Counted from the stretch's first letter, positions 1-11,637 are shown. The stretch is 64,000 bases of DNA from Paraphoma chrysanthemicola (GCA_020744225.1 JAGMWG010000002.1:558001-622000), one strand, 5' to 3'. The notes: a model not told the origin generated them from the letters alone. Program-made: numbers and translations.

Positions 1-240
1 CATCGTCAAAGCTATGGACGGGAATAGAGACGTACCGCCTTCGCTATCGCCAGAGCAAGCACCGCTGCCACGGTCATACTTGTACCATGCTCCATCGAAG
101 ACCTGGCCCGCGGCAACCTCGATCACCTTGCTGTTGGTCTTGGTGCCCACAGCTTTGGGCAATCCACCGGTGTATCCATTGCATGCAAGAGCAGCAGGAA
201 GGAGGGCCGAGACGGCGGCTAGCGCAGCAGCAAACTTCAT
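1..240 (-). CDS. PL3-type pectate lyase, first exon only (gene leaves the window)
   Basis: Secreted enzyme expected to cleave de-esterified pectin by beta-elimination outside the cell. The minus-strand ATG is at 240 and opens a clean signal peptide (MKFAAALAAVSALLPAALA), followed by the PL3 N-terminal pattern VIEVAAGQVFDGAWYKYDRG and CSGDSEGG. The exon spans 36-240 (68 codons plus one base) and ends at a GT donor (GGTACGT, GT at 35-34). The intron and all downstream exons lie beyond position 1, so the catalytic region is not visible. The family call rests on the N-terminal strand pattern only; a related parallel beta-helix lyase is the main alternative. Confidence 0.7.
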   Translation of the reverse strand, partial: MKFAAALAAVSALLPAALACNGYTGGLPKAVGTKTNSKVIEVAAGQVFDGAWYKYDRGSGACSGDSEGGTSLFPSIALTM

Positions 241-2557
241 GTCGAAATGCAACGGGTTTTATCGATTTTTGAAGCAAGAGTACGATGGGAGGAGACGGAA
301 GTGAGTGTCTTTGTTGGCTCGGGCTGCAGGAAGAATGCTGATGGGAATTGTCCTGATTCTTATAACTTCTGCTGAATCCTTGCGCCAATGCTCTTGACCG
401 CAGCTCCTATATTCTCGATCCTCCAATGCAGGTTCAGAATATCATCCTGCTGCAATGAGACATGCTCCGTCTATGACTCCACTTCTCATTCGCGGACATT
501 TGCTGAACTCCACTTGGTGCACGCAGTGCTTGGCGACAACATTTCCGCCCGGACACGACTCTGCCAAGCACTGTGGTGCTTGTCCTTGGCTTTCATATAC
601 AAGGATCTGTGAGGCACACGTGGTTCGGATGTTTCTTTGCACTCCTGGCGCGATACTTGTCCTGAAACACTCGACCCACTTCCTGCTGTCGGACTTGTCT
701 CATTCGAGGGCACAGCGTAAGGCTTAGCGCCGGAACACTGCCTTACCTCCTCAATTGTGGGATCATCCACCATTCATCATTTCGCCGACATCTAACAGTC
801 CGTTTCTTGCAGCTAATCCACCTCAGTGCGATGGAGTGCTACTAGTATGGGGACTGCGACCTCACCCGCGCAAAGCGACCACACCAAGGCACTGCGAAGA
901 AGGGCTGGAATCCCACATCCCTTAGCACGATGGATTGCCGACACGCTTTCATAATAAGCGCACGATAAGAGACTGCGCGAAGTCCCGCATCATTCATCCC
1001 AGGTTATCGAAATGGGCAGGTGTGCCAACAAGTTCTGCTTGCGGAAGCATAACCGCAGAGCCTTCGAATCATGGCTTGCATATAGCTACTCGCACAACTA
1101 CCAGCAGGGAAGATACTTGGCCGTGTTCGACGGGGAGACAGTGCACCAGAGCCAGGGGCGCTTCTGCTCTACTGTGCCATGTTTTCATCGAAAGTCGATA
1201 GCCCGGGCAATCCGACGCCTGCGAAGAAGTAGCCGATCCGTTCGCAGCTTCTCGGCTCAAAGATGTTGCGACAATTGAAAAAGAAAGCAGGTTTACCTGA
1301 ATTCGCTGTGCTGGGCGTTTCTTTCGAGCACATTGAAGCATGCAAGAGCATGCAGGATCACTTCAATTTAATCATCGCTACTCCATCTGGTCCTCTTCTG
1401 GAGGCTTAGATGCAATCCTGCAGTCTCCACATCTGAAGTACGGTGAAATGGGGCTCCATACTCTGGAGCACAACTGGTGGAAGAACCAACCTTTGTCACG
1501 AGGACTTCTATGGACGTATGCCGTATATGTCGGTAATCTGAGGAAGACGCATACCCCGGATTTTCTGCGCCCACACTCTGGGGTAGCGATAAGCCGTGGC
1601 ACGTCGGCGGATTATCGACGCGACGCTGCTATGATCCGCGGCTTCCACCAATCAGAAAGCCAAGCTTGATAAACACCACTCGTCAAGATACACCGAGGGC
1701 TATGAAGTCAGCGACAGACTTGTTAATACCCTAGGTGCAATATCGAGCGCTCTGTTCCCGTGTCGTAATTCGGATTTTTCAGACTCAAAAACACGGCTCG
1801 GCTGGCCGACATAAACTCTTGGGAAGAGAGCTTCAGTACTCAAGCTCAGGCCACAAATCGTGTGAAAACTAGGAATCGGATTGTCGGAAAAATTGTGCAT
1901 CAAACATAACAAGAAGCCGTCGTGGTCCTCTGTGAGCGTAGCTGGTTGTGTGCTTTTAGTGACTGCGACATAGAAGGTGTGTGCCGGAGACGGCTACCTG
2001 GTATTTCGACTACCTGAAAGCTCTTCAGAGAATGTCCAGAATATTCTGGAAAGCTGTTCCTTCGATTAAAGAATGGTGGTTGCAAGGAATCATGGCGCAG
2101 AATTAGTAACACCGATACTGTGCGCGAGAATTAACAATTTCGTGTTCAATGTCTTCAGGTCCGAACAGCCCACTCTCTAACAATACCGCAAGTGCAACCA
2201 TTTCGACTACGATCATGCATGGCTTAATGGAGCTGGCCACTATGTGCTAATCATATTTGCACACAGCCGTTTGTCAAGTGGAGCGGTCGTCGCACTCAGT
2301 GTCACTTCCCTCAGTTCTGCGCCACCAGAAACGTACGAGACGCATCGCACCGACACAACCCGCAAAAACGAGCAGACCGTACCGGAAGTTCGCGATCGCT
2401 CTGCCTCGGCGCACCGAAGGTAATAATGAGCCTTACAAAAGAATTTAATTGAGGTAATGTATGCTACTGTCCCATGCAAGAGGAAGGTTGACACCGCGAA
2501 CACGACCAAGTGGCCGGATCGTGCCAACTACGCCGATCAAGAGTAATTTGGGCTTGT
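241..2557. other. Intergenic, 2.3 kb, no supported gene
   Basis: The short ORFs on both strands lack start context, signal peptides, family motifs or plausible splice continuations. The left end must carry the promoter of the pectate lyase, but no specific element stands out. Confidence 0.5.
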
Positions 2558-3360
2558 TCAAGTTGGGCAAGTGAACAACTTCGGTCCAGGTAGTACATAG
2601 TCCTCGTCTTCTTGTGTATAGGAATTCCACAAGATGCCTGGATCAGTAGGGCTATAAGCCCCTGGAAAACCTGCGAGGTTGGCTGTCGGAACCACTTTTC
2701 CCGTACCAGTGACCTCAACCTGAAGACAATTTGGGTAGAACATTGCACCTCCTACGTCTTTGGCAGAGGTCAACTGAATAATGTCGTGTCGAATGAGATA
2801 CTGGCCCGGTGCTAAGCATGCTGGAATGGTAACGTTCCAAACGTTGCGTTGAGCTGTCAGGCGTTCGGTTGCCCAGTATCCATCTGGACCTACCGCATAT
2901 TCCTCGATCTTGAACCAGGGTTTGCCTTCACTACCCGTGAATTTTCCACAATCGGGATCACAACGTGCCATGTACGTCAAAATGGGCGAAATGTGTGGCC
3001 AGTCATTCCAGTGGTATCGTACGTTTGACCCAGCTGTAACTTTGCCAACACGAGCAACGCCGTTGTCTGAGATGGGTTGCGCACCGCCGCCACAAGTGAT
3101 GTTCTTGTGGTAGACGTCGTATATTGCCTCCGCGTTGATTTTGCCGTACACTTTGCGCATGATGCTTGGTGGTGCAGCGTCGAAGTTGGGGCTTGCTGCC
3201 GGTAACAATGCTGTGTATGTTTTCGAGTTCATCACCACTGACTTGACGTGTCTATCACCCAAAGTTAATACACACCTTGCGAAAATGTATGCGCGACTTA
3301 CCCATGTCCCATGACAGTTGACGCCAGGAGGGCCGCAACAAAGAGAGGAAGGCTCAACAT
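2558..3360 (-). CDS. AA9-family lytic polysaccharide monooxygenase, atypical second sphere
   Basis: Copper enzyme family that oxidatively cleaves cellulose or hemicellulose outside the cell. Two exons, 3302-3360 and 2558-3251, flank a 50-nt intron (3252-3301, GTAAGT...GATAG); the protein has 250 aa. The signal peptide MLSLPLFVAALLASTVMG leaves a mature N-terminus HGHVKSVVM, giving the first histidine-brace ligand. The second ligand falls in WPHISPILTYMARC (usual pattern HxGP) and the axial tyrosine in FYPNC. The segment RHDIIQLTSA aligns with the AA9 motif RHEIIALHSA but has Thr for the conserved His, and the Gln two residues before the Tyr is Met (AMFYP instead of AQxYP). The Cu site looks intact while the usual second-sphere His/Gln pair is lost. 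There is no CBM1. Confidence 0.85.
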
Positions 3361-4359
3361 CTTGCGAGCTTGCCGGCGCGTTGGAATTCTCAGTTCGGTT
3401 GTTCCGAAACTTTGCGTGCTTGTCGAGTAAGACAGTAGCAAAGAAACATGCGAGACCTCTATCTTTCAAGGCATATCCAGATTTCATTGCATTTTATGGT
3501 TGCTCTGCGATTGCCCAAGAAATGGCCGAAATTGGTCTAGGATACCCGTCCGCCCAATTTGACATGACAGGGTAGCTCGTTTCGAGTTGACTGCTGCACC
3601 ACACGCAGCCCTCTGCACCGGTCGATAATTAAGTCACCTCCATCTTCCTGAAAGATATATCGGTTAAGGAGGCTGAGGGTTGTTGCGTGCATATGTATCT
3701 GCAGACCGTCCACCAATGTCCGATAGTGATCTCCAGCCTCGCACTCACCTTCTAGCAGTACCTCAAGTGCTTATTTCTGTCATCGCTACACGACCGCTTG
3801 GCACTATACTTCACGTAGAGACCCAACCCAAGACGCAGTCTTCGCATTCCACCAATAGGACAAGAGTTGGATTACATTCTGGACAAGCGCTAAATTTTGC
3901 TGTATCTTGTCGTCTGAGAGGATGAAGGACCAGCTGCACTAGACCAAGTTGCTAGTAGTGAGTCATCTTTCTCATATCTAGGTAAGATAGCATGAAGATT
4001 TTCGCTTGATCATAGGGCTCAAAGTGGCTGCGAAATGTAGTCCTCTCTTGACAGTCCAGGTCGTCTTTGCGCATATCGCTTCTAACACAACAGCATATCA
4101 CTAGCAGGAAATGGAGCAGATATTGTTGACAAGTGTATATTATAGTTGTACGCTTTCGCACAACAAGGAGTGTTATTAGCTATTACAGCTCTAAAAATTT
4201 CCAAGATAATAATCCATAAGGAGTGACCATAAAACAACGACAATGCTCAAAATCTAAAAGACACCAAGCGCTATGCAACCATGATCCATCGCAATGCAAA
4301 AAAAACAAAGAGCTCAATCAAAACGCACCCTCTAATCCACCATTGTTAACGTTCTGCAT
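3361..4359. other. Intergenic, about 1 kb, no supported gene
   Basis: Holds the upstream region of the AA9 gene and the 3' flank of the small secreted protein gene. No ORF with family or splice support. The stretch around 4130-4330 is A/T-rich and probably untranslated 3' sequence. Confidence 0.45.
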
Positions 4360-4758
4360 TTATCGCTGGCACTGGATGGTGAAGTTGGTGACATCCGTCT
4401 CGACGGCCTTGTCCCTGTTGCCATCGAGATCGGCAAAGGTGATCTTATCGTTGATGCGGATGACAGCGCCGTTGATCGGGTTGGTGAAGATGCAGAAGAC
4501 GTTCTGAACGGCGGGGTTGATGTTCTGCGCGCTCGTGGCGATGAGCTTGCCGTCCTTGCGCAGGTTGGTGGCCCATGGGAAGATGGAGCCGAGAGTGACG
4601 GGTGCTGCGTTGATTTGCACAGAGGTCGCGGCGTTGGCGCCGGACATGTCGTTGGCGAGGGAGAAGGTGAAGTAGACGGGGCCACTGGCGGAGGCAAGGG
4701 GCGCGGCAAGGGCGGAGGTGAAGAGAGCGACGGAAGAGGTGATGATTGAGGCCTTCAT
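4360..4758 (-). CDS. Small secreted protein, family not recognised
   Basis: Single-exon ORF of 132 aa. It starts with a convincing signal peptide (MKASIITSSVALFTSALAAP) and the mature part is about 114 aa. The mature part holds two cysteines (VFCIF and the C-terminal IQCQR) that could form one disulfide, and it is rich in Asn, Ala and Val with no membrane segment. The start has good fungal context and a long CA/GT-biased leader upstream on the coding strand. Such short proteins are common in the secretome of plant-associated ascomycetes, but I do not recognise a named family. An effector role would be a guess from size and secretion alone. Confidence 0.7.
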   Translation of the reverse strand: MKASIITSSVALFTSALAAPLASASGPVYFTFSLANDMSGANAATSVQINAAPVTLGSIFPWATNLRKDGKLIATSAQNINPAVQNVFCIFTNPINGAVIRINDKITFADLDGNRDKAVETDVTNFTIQCQR

Positions 4759-5459
4759 TTTGATGGATTGGTTGGTTTGTTGGTGTTGGTGTGTTTTGAA
4801 GTTGAGTGAATGTCGTAAGGAGACAATGAAATTGGACGATAGGAGATAATGGAAATGGAAGATGTTGTTTTGATGGTTGTAGATGTAATGAGATGATTTT
4901 CTGTACTGCGGAGATGAGAGTCGTCTTTATACATCTACGGAGTCTGTCAGCTTCACGATACTAATCGCTTTCGATGCTACTCTGGCAAGACATCTTTGGC
5001 TCAGCCTTCATGGCTGCTGATGCGAAGTGAGCGCACTCCGCCTCCCCGCTTCAGCTGGCTCACGTGCGGCTTGGAAATCGCGATCAGGCAAGCAGCCAAC
5101 TGGTCGGTGGAGGACGGCTGAGTATTCGGCCGCAATAAGCACGATTGACGCCACGCGAGCTGTTCTCCAGATTTGGACTCGATAAGGTTAGTGGGCTGGA
5201 CAGGGCTGAACAGGGCGTTGGGAGCGTTCACACTCAGCCACGCCCCGCTGCAGTCCCATTCGTTGCGTAAGCGAAGATGAGTTCAGCTATATTTACACCG
5301 CTTTGCTGATGCACTTGGCGTTTGTCAGGTCTTACATTTCCGGAAGCGCGATTTTGGTGCTGTTGTTTCTGCGAGTTTAGGTGTGCACTAGCAGTGAAGG
5401 TTGAGGTGGATGAGCGCATTAGCATTCCTGCCTGCCTGACGGACCTGCGCCTTCAAATG
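4759..5459. other. Intergenic, 0.7 kb
   Basis: Contains the promoter and leader of the small secreted protein gene (minus strand) and the 3' flank of the deaminase-MYND gene. No further gene seen. Confidence 0.45.
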
Positions 5460-8423
5460 CTACCTGGCAACGTGCCACCCCTCCATCAACTTGCCCTCGA
5501 AAACTCGCTTCCTGGTGTACAACCGGCCAGTAGTATACGCGGCCTTATTATCCATCCTGTTCTTCACCTCAAAATCATTATCGTCTGGAATCGGTAAAAC
5601 AAACTCTTTCGTGCCGTCCTGTTCGACCATCCTACACACCAGCTCGTACTGCGACGCAGGACAAGCAGTCACATTTTCTGCTACAATACCATCATAGCAT
5701 TGGTAAGTGATGCCCGGTATAGTCGGTAGAGGATATGGATTGTTCAAACGGCTTGTTGGCAGTGGCAGTGAGCCCAAGATTGATTCAAGGAATGGCGCAA
5801 TTCGTCCTTTGATGCACGAATCATGCAGTAGCAACGCGTCGTGCCCTTGGTCGAAGTAATCTGCATACATCCCTCTCAGCGTTATACGCTCTCGCGCATC
5901 CTGGCACTCAATAAAGCCGTAGTCAACCTGCACGCTCCGGCTTGGTTCGATATCCGTACTGCGAATGTACTTCTTCAGATCCCACACGCTATAGTGCCAA
6001 CGAGCAACATTACTCATGAGAATTTTGAAGCTTGGTATAGTGGACATGGATCCGCTCAGCCCGTACTTCGCGAACAAGTCTGGCATTTTCGAATCGCGCA
6101 TCGCTGTCCAAAATTCATCAAATTGACATGCATCAACAAGAGCACGGTATGCCGCCGCGAGACAATTGGTTTCTTCCGCATCTTTCGGTGCACAGAATCC
6201 GAGGTAGAGCCATAAATCCTCGTCTACACCTGGCATGTAGCCGTTGAGTATCTGCCCATAGAACAGGAAAGCCTGTCGCTTTTCGAGCGGCTCGAGTTGG
6301 TTGAATGGCATTTCGCGATCCCTTGGGTTCAGACGCTGTCGTGCAGTGTGATAGATGACAGTCGCAAAATCTGCTATAGAGTTTGCCGCAAAATTTGATT
6401 GCCGTTGTAACCACCGCAGATCAGTCTGCAGAGAAATGTCTAGCACTTGTGCTGCGCGGAACGACAAGAACTCTTTGAGCTTGTTCGACCGCCATGCGTC
6501 CCTTAACTCTTCGTCACCCACGCCGTGCTTCTGCACTAGACCACGGTAGATTGTGAACAGGCGTTGACGGTCTTGGCTCGACACAAAGTGCTTGAACCCG
6601 AAAGCTATATGAACGTCATCGTCTTGTGGAAAAGCGTCCTTGCGACAAGCTAGAACTAGATCGTCTGCTGCATCTAGTGGACGTCCTAGTTGGCATTCGT
6701 ATTTGTGTGATGGCCAGTGTCTTTTTGAGCAATCGATATCACAATATGCGACGTGTTTACATTTTGTGCAGCGGCGTAGAGTATCGCTTTCCGTAGCGCA
6801 AGAAGCGCATCTAGGAGGCTGGGCTAGGAGTTGTCCGGGTCCGTATGGATGCGGAAGTCCAGCAGTGCCATCTTCGTTGGGGAATGTAGTAACTACGCTG
6901 TGTAGGTACAGGATAAGTCAGCGCTATTGTTGAGCAAAGCAGTCTCTACTCCTTACCTGGATTCAGGTTCAAACGCATGTGATATTGAGCGTCTAAGCCA
7001 ATCAGCTTCTCTTTGTTGGTCGCGTGGATCAGGGATAAATTTTCGGAATATGTCACTGCGAGGTCCAGGTTCTGCGACCGGCGTTGTGAGTGAGGATTCC
7101 TTCACCCCTGCATGTGGTTTTGATGCACTGCTCTGCAAAACCTTTACAAGATTTGCCTTCAGATTCTCCACTACCTGGTCAAGCATGCCGGCATATCGCG
7201 GCTCGACACTGAGCGATGCAGGCAAAGTCCACTGCGCATACGCCTTGCCATGATTGCCACGAGTTGTGAAAAGGCCCAGGTCTTCAAGCACACGACCGCA
7301 ACAAAAGCATGTCCTTTTACTGATTCCTAGATAGCACCGTGACCCATGGTGTGTCGAGTGGCTGAGCAAATACGTTGCCATTCTGATTTCCGCATGTATC
7401 CATTTCGGTTTTTTCGCCTCCCGGAAGAAGGTTGGAGCAAGCGTTCTCATTCTCGCTTGCATAGATCCAACGACGGTTGGGTCTGGTGAGATCCGCTCCT
7501 TAGCATATCCCGGGAGCAAGATAATGCGAACAGTCTGAAAGCTGGGAAGCCGCATGGCGGTGTCCCCGAAGATCGTACAAGCATTCCAGGGTCGGTGAAT
7601 GTATCTCAAGTGGCGTACCAAGTTTTTCGCTTGACCTTCTTTGCAGATACGGTTGATGATAGTTTCTAATTGAGGGCTGTCGAATAGATCATTCACATAT
7701 TTGACGGGAGAGTGCGACAGCACGTCTTTGGTCAACAAGTTACGGACAGCCTCGACAAGATCAGAATGCTCTGATTCGACGGCGAGGTATTGAAGGACTT
7801 GTGTAGTATGAAACGATAATCGTGATTTGTAAAAATTGCATGTCTTCGACATCAGCAGCTCTTGTTCATTGCTGCCGAAGCTGCCTAACCAGGGTCAGCG
7901 AGCCACCAGTGACCACGGACTTGTAGCACACAGTACCCTTGTGTGACGCAACTTCTTCCAGCGCAGTTACTACGCTCCCGAGGTAGGTTTTGTCTGCATC
8001 GGTCCACTTCGCATTCCGTGCAATGAAAATGGTACACTCATCTCCATCTTCAAACAAAGATGTACATGTGACAAACGATGCGTGCTTCTCGCGACAGATA
8101 ATTTCTGCAAGTGCATCAAGGAAGGTGCTTATGACGTTTCGAGAGTCGTTGGCGGTAAGTAAACCACAGATATTGGTAAAATTGTCGTCTTCATCGTCAA
8201 CACTATCGTCGTCATCATCATCGTCCTCGTTTTCCGTCTCCTCCTCAGTGTGGACGGTCGTATCCAACGGCTCTTGTTGCTGCCTGTAAACATGACACCA
8301 TGTGGTAAGAGCTGCTATCTCCGCCTGCGTTCGAGGAGGCAAGTGCCACGCCTTGTCATCGATCGGTCGACATGCCCGAGGCATGAGCGCAATGCTCACG
8401 CGGGACTTGCTCAGCAGCGCCAT
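5460..8423 (-). CDS. OTT_1508-like deaminase / MYND zinc-finger fusion protein
   Basis: Three exons (7937-8423, 6957-7884, 5460-6897) with introns of 52 nt (7885-7936, CTGAC branch site) and 59 nt (6898-6956, GTAAGG...CACAG) give one frame of 950 aa. Residues 60-80 are an Asp/Glu tract. Residues ~326-358 hold the deaminase signature HAE (326-328) and CFCC (Cys355, Cys358), the zinc ligands and catalytic Glu of the cytidine-deaminase fold, in the arrangement of the fungal OTT_1508-like group. Residues 502-540 are a canonical MYND finger (CASC...CTKC...YCDIDC...H...C), which binds partner proteins. About 400 residues after it are unrecognised. Substrate unknown; nucleic-acid or nucleotide deamination is inferred from the superfamily. 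An alternative in-frame ATG lies upstream at 8528. Three separate ORFs would be called without splicing; phase agreement at both junctions supports one gene. Confidence 0.8.
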
Positions 8424-9097
8424 GAATGACGAAAATATTTTGTGACAGAAAATAAGAAAATCGTGCGACTCTGAGAAGAAGAGAGATGCAGAGTGCGGGG
8501 TCTGACGTGGGGGTGTTGTGCTACCCATTCACCATTCTCACCGGTGCTTCGCGTGGAACGCACAAGACGCTCTAAACTTACCTCACACGTCCGTCTGCAA
8601 GGCGATTTGAGTAACATATCTGGGTGGCGTCGATGCTGGCGCCAAGTCTCCTTCGTCAGCGTAAGGTTTGACGGCGAGCGAGTCGATGAAAACCACCAGG
8701 TCATCTTCGGCATGAGCGACCATCACAGAACGATAGCGTTCGCTTTGATTTGAGACGCCTTCATGGCGGTCTACGGAGTGCCAAGTCATCCGATAGATGC
8801 ACACATCGAGTCGTTAAAAGACGACGAGTTCTCAAAGCAGCAAAAGGGTTCGCGCTAGGGATCGCGGTGCAGGGGCAAAGCGGGGCACCTGCCTAGCCCG
8901 CGGAACCGAGGCATCCATTACGCGCGAACGTGAAGCATGGCAAGCTCGTGTCAGATCACACAAATGCATATACAAGGGGACATCTAGCCCGCCGTTAGCT
9001 TCGGTGACCATTCCCCTAGCTCTGCGGCATCTTTCTTCAACGCAGGTACTGCACAAGACCTCCTTCTACACACGCTTCATAGCACAACACCGACACG
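8424..9097. other. Divergent intergenic region between deaminase-MYND and ALDH
   Basis: About 670 bp between the two divergently read genes. It must hold both promoters; no recognisable element or additional gene is supported. Confidence 0.4.
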
Positions 9098-10618
9098 ATG
9101 CCGGAGCTCCCACCTTTTGAGCACACGCCCATCGACGACATCGCGAGCACATGCGCTCGCGTGCGCGCCACGTTCCTTTCGCACAAGACGCGCCCGCTCG
9201 AATTCCGCATTCAGCAGCTTCGCAAGCTGTACTGGGCCTTCAAGGACAATGAGGCGCTCGTCACCGAGGCGTGCAAGCGCGACCTGGGCAAACCGACCTT
9301 CGAGACGTACTTGACCGAGTATTCTTGGTGCATGAACGACTGCATATGGATGGCCAACAACTTGCCGCGCTTTGCAAAGGACGAGAAGCCGGCGGACATC
9401 GCCTTCACCAACAAATTCGTGGGCCCGCGCATCAGGAAGGATCCCCTAGGCACCGCGCTCATCATCGGGGCCTACAACTTCCCCATCCAGCTTACCGTGG
9501 GCCCGCTCATTGGCGCCATTGCAGCGGGGTGCACTGCCATTGTCAAGCCCTCTGAGTCCTCTCCCCATGCTGCCGCTATCTTGCAGAAGATCATCTCGGA
9601 GGCGCTAGATCCATCGTGCTACACCGTCATCCAGGGCGCCATTCCCGAAACCACCGCGCTTCTCGACCAGAAGTGGGACACCATCTTCTACACAGGCTCC
9701 GAGAACGTCGCACGGATCATTGCGAAGAAGGCAGCTGAGACACTAACGCCCTTGATCTTGGAGCTGGGCGGCAGGAACCCGGCCATCATCACGAAGCACG
9801 CCGACCCCAAGCTGGCAGCCAGGCGGTTGTTATGGGCGAAGACGCTAAACGCAGGTCAGGTGTGTGTCAGTCAGAACTGCACCTTCATCGACCGCGAGAT
9901 CCTGCCAGCCTTCATCCAGGAAATGAAGAACACCCTCAAGGAGTTCTACCCACAGGGCCCACGCAATTCGCCCGATTACGGCCGCATCGTCAATCAGAAG
10001 CAGTTCCAGCGCCTCAAGAAAATGCTCGATTCGAGCAACGGCAAAATCGTCATTGGCGGCACCATGGACGAGAGCGATCTCTTTATTGAGCCCACCGTCG
10101 TGCAGGTCAACGACATCTCTGATAGTCTAGTCAGCGACGAAAGCTTTGGCCCACTGCTACCCATTCTCCCAGTAAACAACCTCGATGAGGCCATCAAACT
10201 GGCCAACGAGACCCACGACACCCCTCTTGGCACCTATGCCTTTGGCAATAAGCAAGAAATGGAGCAGATCCTCAACCAAACACGCTCAGGAGGCGCCTCG
10301 CTCAATGACGGCTTCTTCCATGCCTCTATCCCAACCCTAGCCTTTGGCGGCGTAGGCACATCTGGCCAGGGCGCATACCGCGGCAAAGCTTCCTTTGACG
10401 TTTTCACACATCGCCGCTCCGTCACGACGACACCTGCATGGCTTGAGAGCCTGCTTGATGTGCGATACCCACCTTACTCGCTGAAGAAGCAAAAGAAATT
10501 TGCTGGTATGAATGAGATGAAGCCCAATTTCGACCGCGAAGGACGGCCGCTGGGCTGGGGAAACTGGTTGCTGGGACTATTGGGCTTGAAGGGTCTGGCA
10601 GTGCTTATTGGTCAGTGA
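9098..10618 (+). CDS. HFD1-like: Fatty-aldehyde dehydrogenase (ALDH3 class, Hfd1-like)
   Basis: NAD(P)-dependent oxidation of long-chain aldehydes to fatty acids. Intronless, 506 aa, the family's normal length. Visible motifs: substrate/cofactor segment GAYNFPIQL, KPSESSP, the glutamate motif LELGGRNPAII, the catalytic cysteine in NAGQVCVSQN, and the ALDH3 segment SFGPLLPI. The last 20 residues (WGNWLLGLLGLKGLAVLIGQ) are hydrophobic and fit a C-terminal membrane anchor, as in Hfd1 and human ALDH3A2, so location on ER, mitochondrial or lipid-droplet membranes is likely. The start follows a CA-rich leader (CCGACACG ATG). The assignment to the ALDH3 class is firm; strict orthology to yeast HFD1 is inferred. 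Confidence 0.9.
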   Translation: MPELPPFEHTPIDDIASTCARVRATFLSHKTRPLEFRIQQLRKLYWAFKDNEALVTEACKRDLGKPTFETYLTEYSWCMNDCIWMANNLPRFAKDEKPADIAFTNKFVGPRIRKDPLGTALIIGAYNFPIQLTVGPLIGAIAAGCTAIVKPSESSPHAAAILQKIISEALDPSCYTVIQGAIPETTALLDQKWDTIFYTGSENVARIIAKKAAETLTPLILELGGRNPAIITKHADPKLAARRLLWAKTLNAGQVCVSQNCTFIDREILPAFIQEMKNTLKEFYPQGPRNSPDYGRIVNQKQFQRLKKMLDSSNGKIVIGGTMDESDLFIEPTVVQVNDISDSLVSDESFGPLLPILPVNNLDEAIKLANETHDTPLGTYAFGNKQEMEQILNQTRSGGASLNDGFFHASIPTLAFGGVGTSGQGAYRGKASFDVFTHRRSVTTTPAWLESLLDVRYPPYSLKKQKKFAGMNEMKPNFDREGRPLGWGNWLLGLLGLKGLAVLIGQ

Positions 10619-11142
10619 TATTCTGTTGTGTAAACTTATGCGGATGTGTCTGTTAACGTCGCGCAGTCGCAATTGGGGTGCGGCAGTACTTGCAGCGGAG
10701 GGCGAAGCTTTGAACTCGTGCCTATCGGTAATTGTATAACAATTTTACACGCAACCACCTTGGTGTCAAGTACCTTCTCAAGGAGGCCCGCCATCGTGAC
10801 TGGGTTGTTGCACGGTGATGTCCTCCCTGAACTGCGTGACTCTTGTACCCTCCGTTTCTTTCTACGTTCTTTATACACATTGAGCCACTTCTAGAACTCT
10901 GGTTACTCTCAATTGCTTTCCATAGATCACAGAACAAAGCCTCCTCCCTCCTAAGTCAATTCAAACCCTCCCACAACACTCCAGAACCGTCTCTCCCACA
11001 CAAACGCAAACAAACTTGTCAGTCCTAGAACGCGACAAACATGAACCAATCATATAAACACTATCGCCACACCTGACCTGTCATTCATCCAACCAAAATC
11101 CCACCACAAATACATTCGCCGCTGCGACTACCAGCACAACTA
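10619..11142. other. Intergenic, 0.5 kb
   Basis: 3' flank of the ALDH gene, then a CA-rich stretch with a TATA-like ATATAAA near 11052 and a typical fungal leader up to the ATG at 11143. Confidence 0.35.
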
Positions 11143-11637
11143 ATGCCCTACCACCACGGTGCTTCAAAACATCTGGCATACCCACCCACACCACACCACC
11201 TCACGCACACTCCGGATAACACATATCGAACGCGCACATTCTACCCTTCCACATCGCCTCCTCCTTGCTATGAGCTAGCAATGCCATACTGGTTCCGTTC
11301 GCATCCCAGACCAGTCTCTTCAGCTGCTCACGCAGCGCATATGAGTATGCTTCACGACATGCACCTCAACGACCAAGACGGGTGGCAGAGGTATATGGAA
11401 GGCGGGTATAAGTACGTGCGTGAGGACTGTTGGAATGGGGAGCAAGAGGAGAAGGGCGAGAGGTGGTGTACGGAGGAAAGATATCGGGGCTTCAGGATGG
11501 GTAGTGGGTGTAGAGTGGAGAGGGGATGGGAAATCGAAATTAGGAGAGGGAGGGAGAAGAGGCGGTGGGAGAAGGTTACGGAGGTGGGGATTAGGAGACG
11601 GGGAGGAGGGATGGTTGTTGTTAGACGGAGGGGTTGA
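11143..11637 (+). CDS. Doubtful orphan ORF, 164 aa
   Basis: An ORF preceded by a TATA-like box (about 11052) and a CA-rich leader ending CACAACTA ATG. The first half is His/Pro/Tyr-rich and could be real. The second half is Arg/Gly/Glu-rich and comes from a G/A-biased stretch that is open in several frames on both strands, so its coding value is weak. No domain, signal peptide or membrane segment. It may be a lineage-specific gene, a gene with a missed intron, or noise. Confidence 0.3.
   Translation: MPYHHGASKHLAYPPTPHHLTHTPDNTYRTRTFYPSTSPPPCYELAMPYWFRSHPRPVSSAAHAAHMSMLHDMHLNDQDGWQRYMEGGYKYVREDCWNGEQEEKGERWCTEERYRGFRMGSGCRVERGWEIEIRRGREKRRWEKVTEVGIRRRGGGMVVVRRRG

Noticed and set aside
8194..8250. 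TCA/TCG trinucleotide-like repeat
   Set aside because: It is the coding sequence of the Asp/Glu tract of the deaminase-MYND protein, not an independent repeat element.
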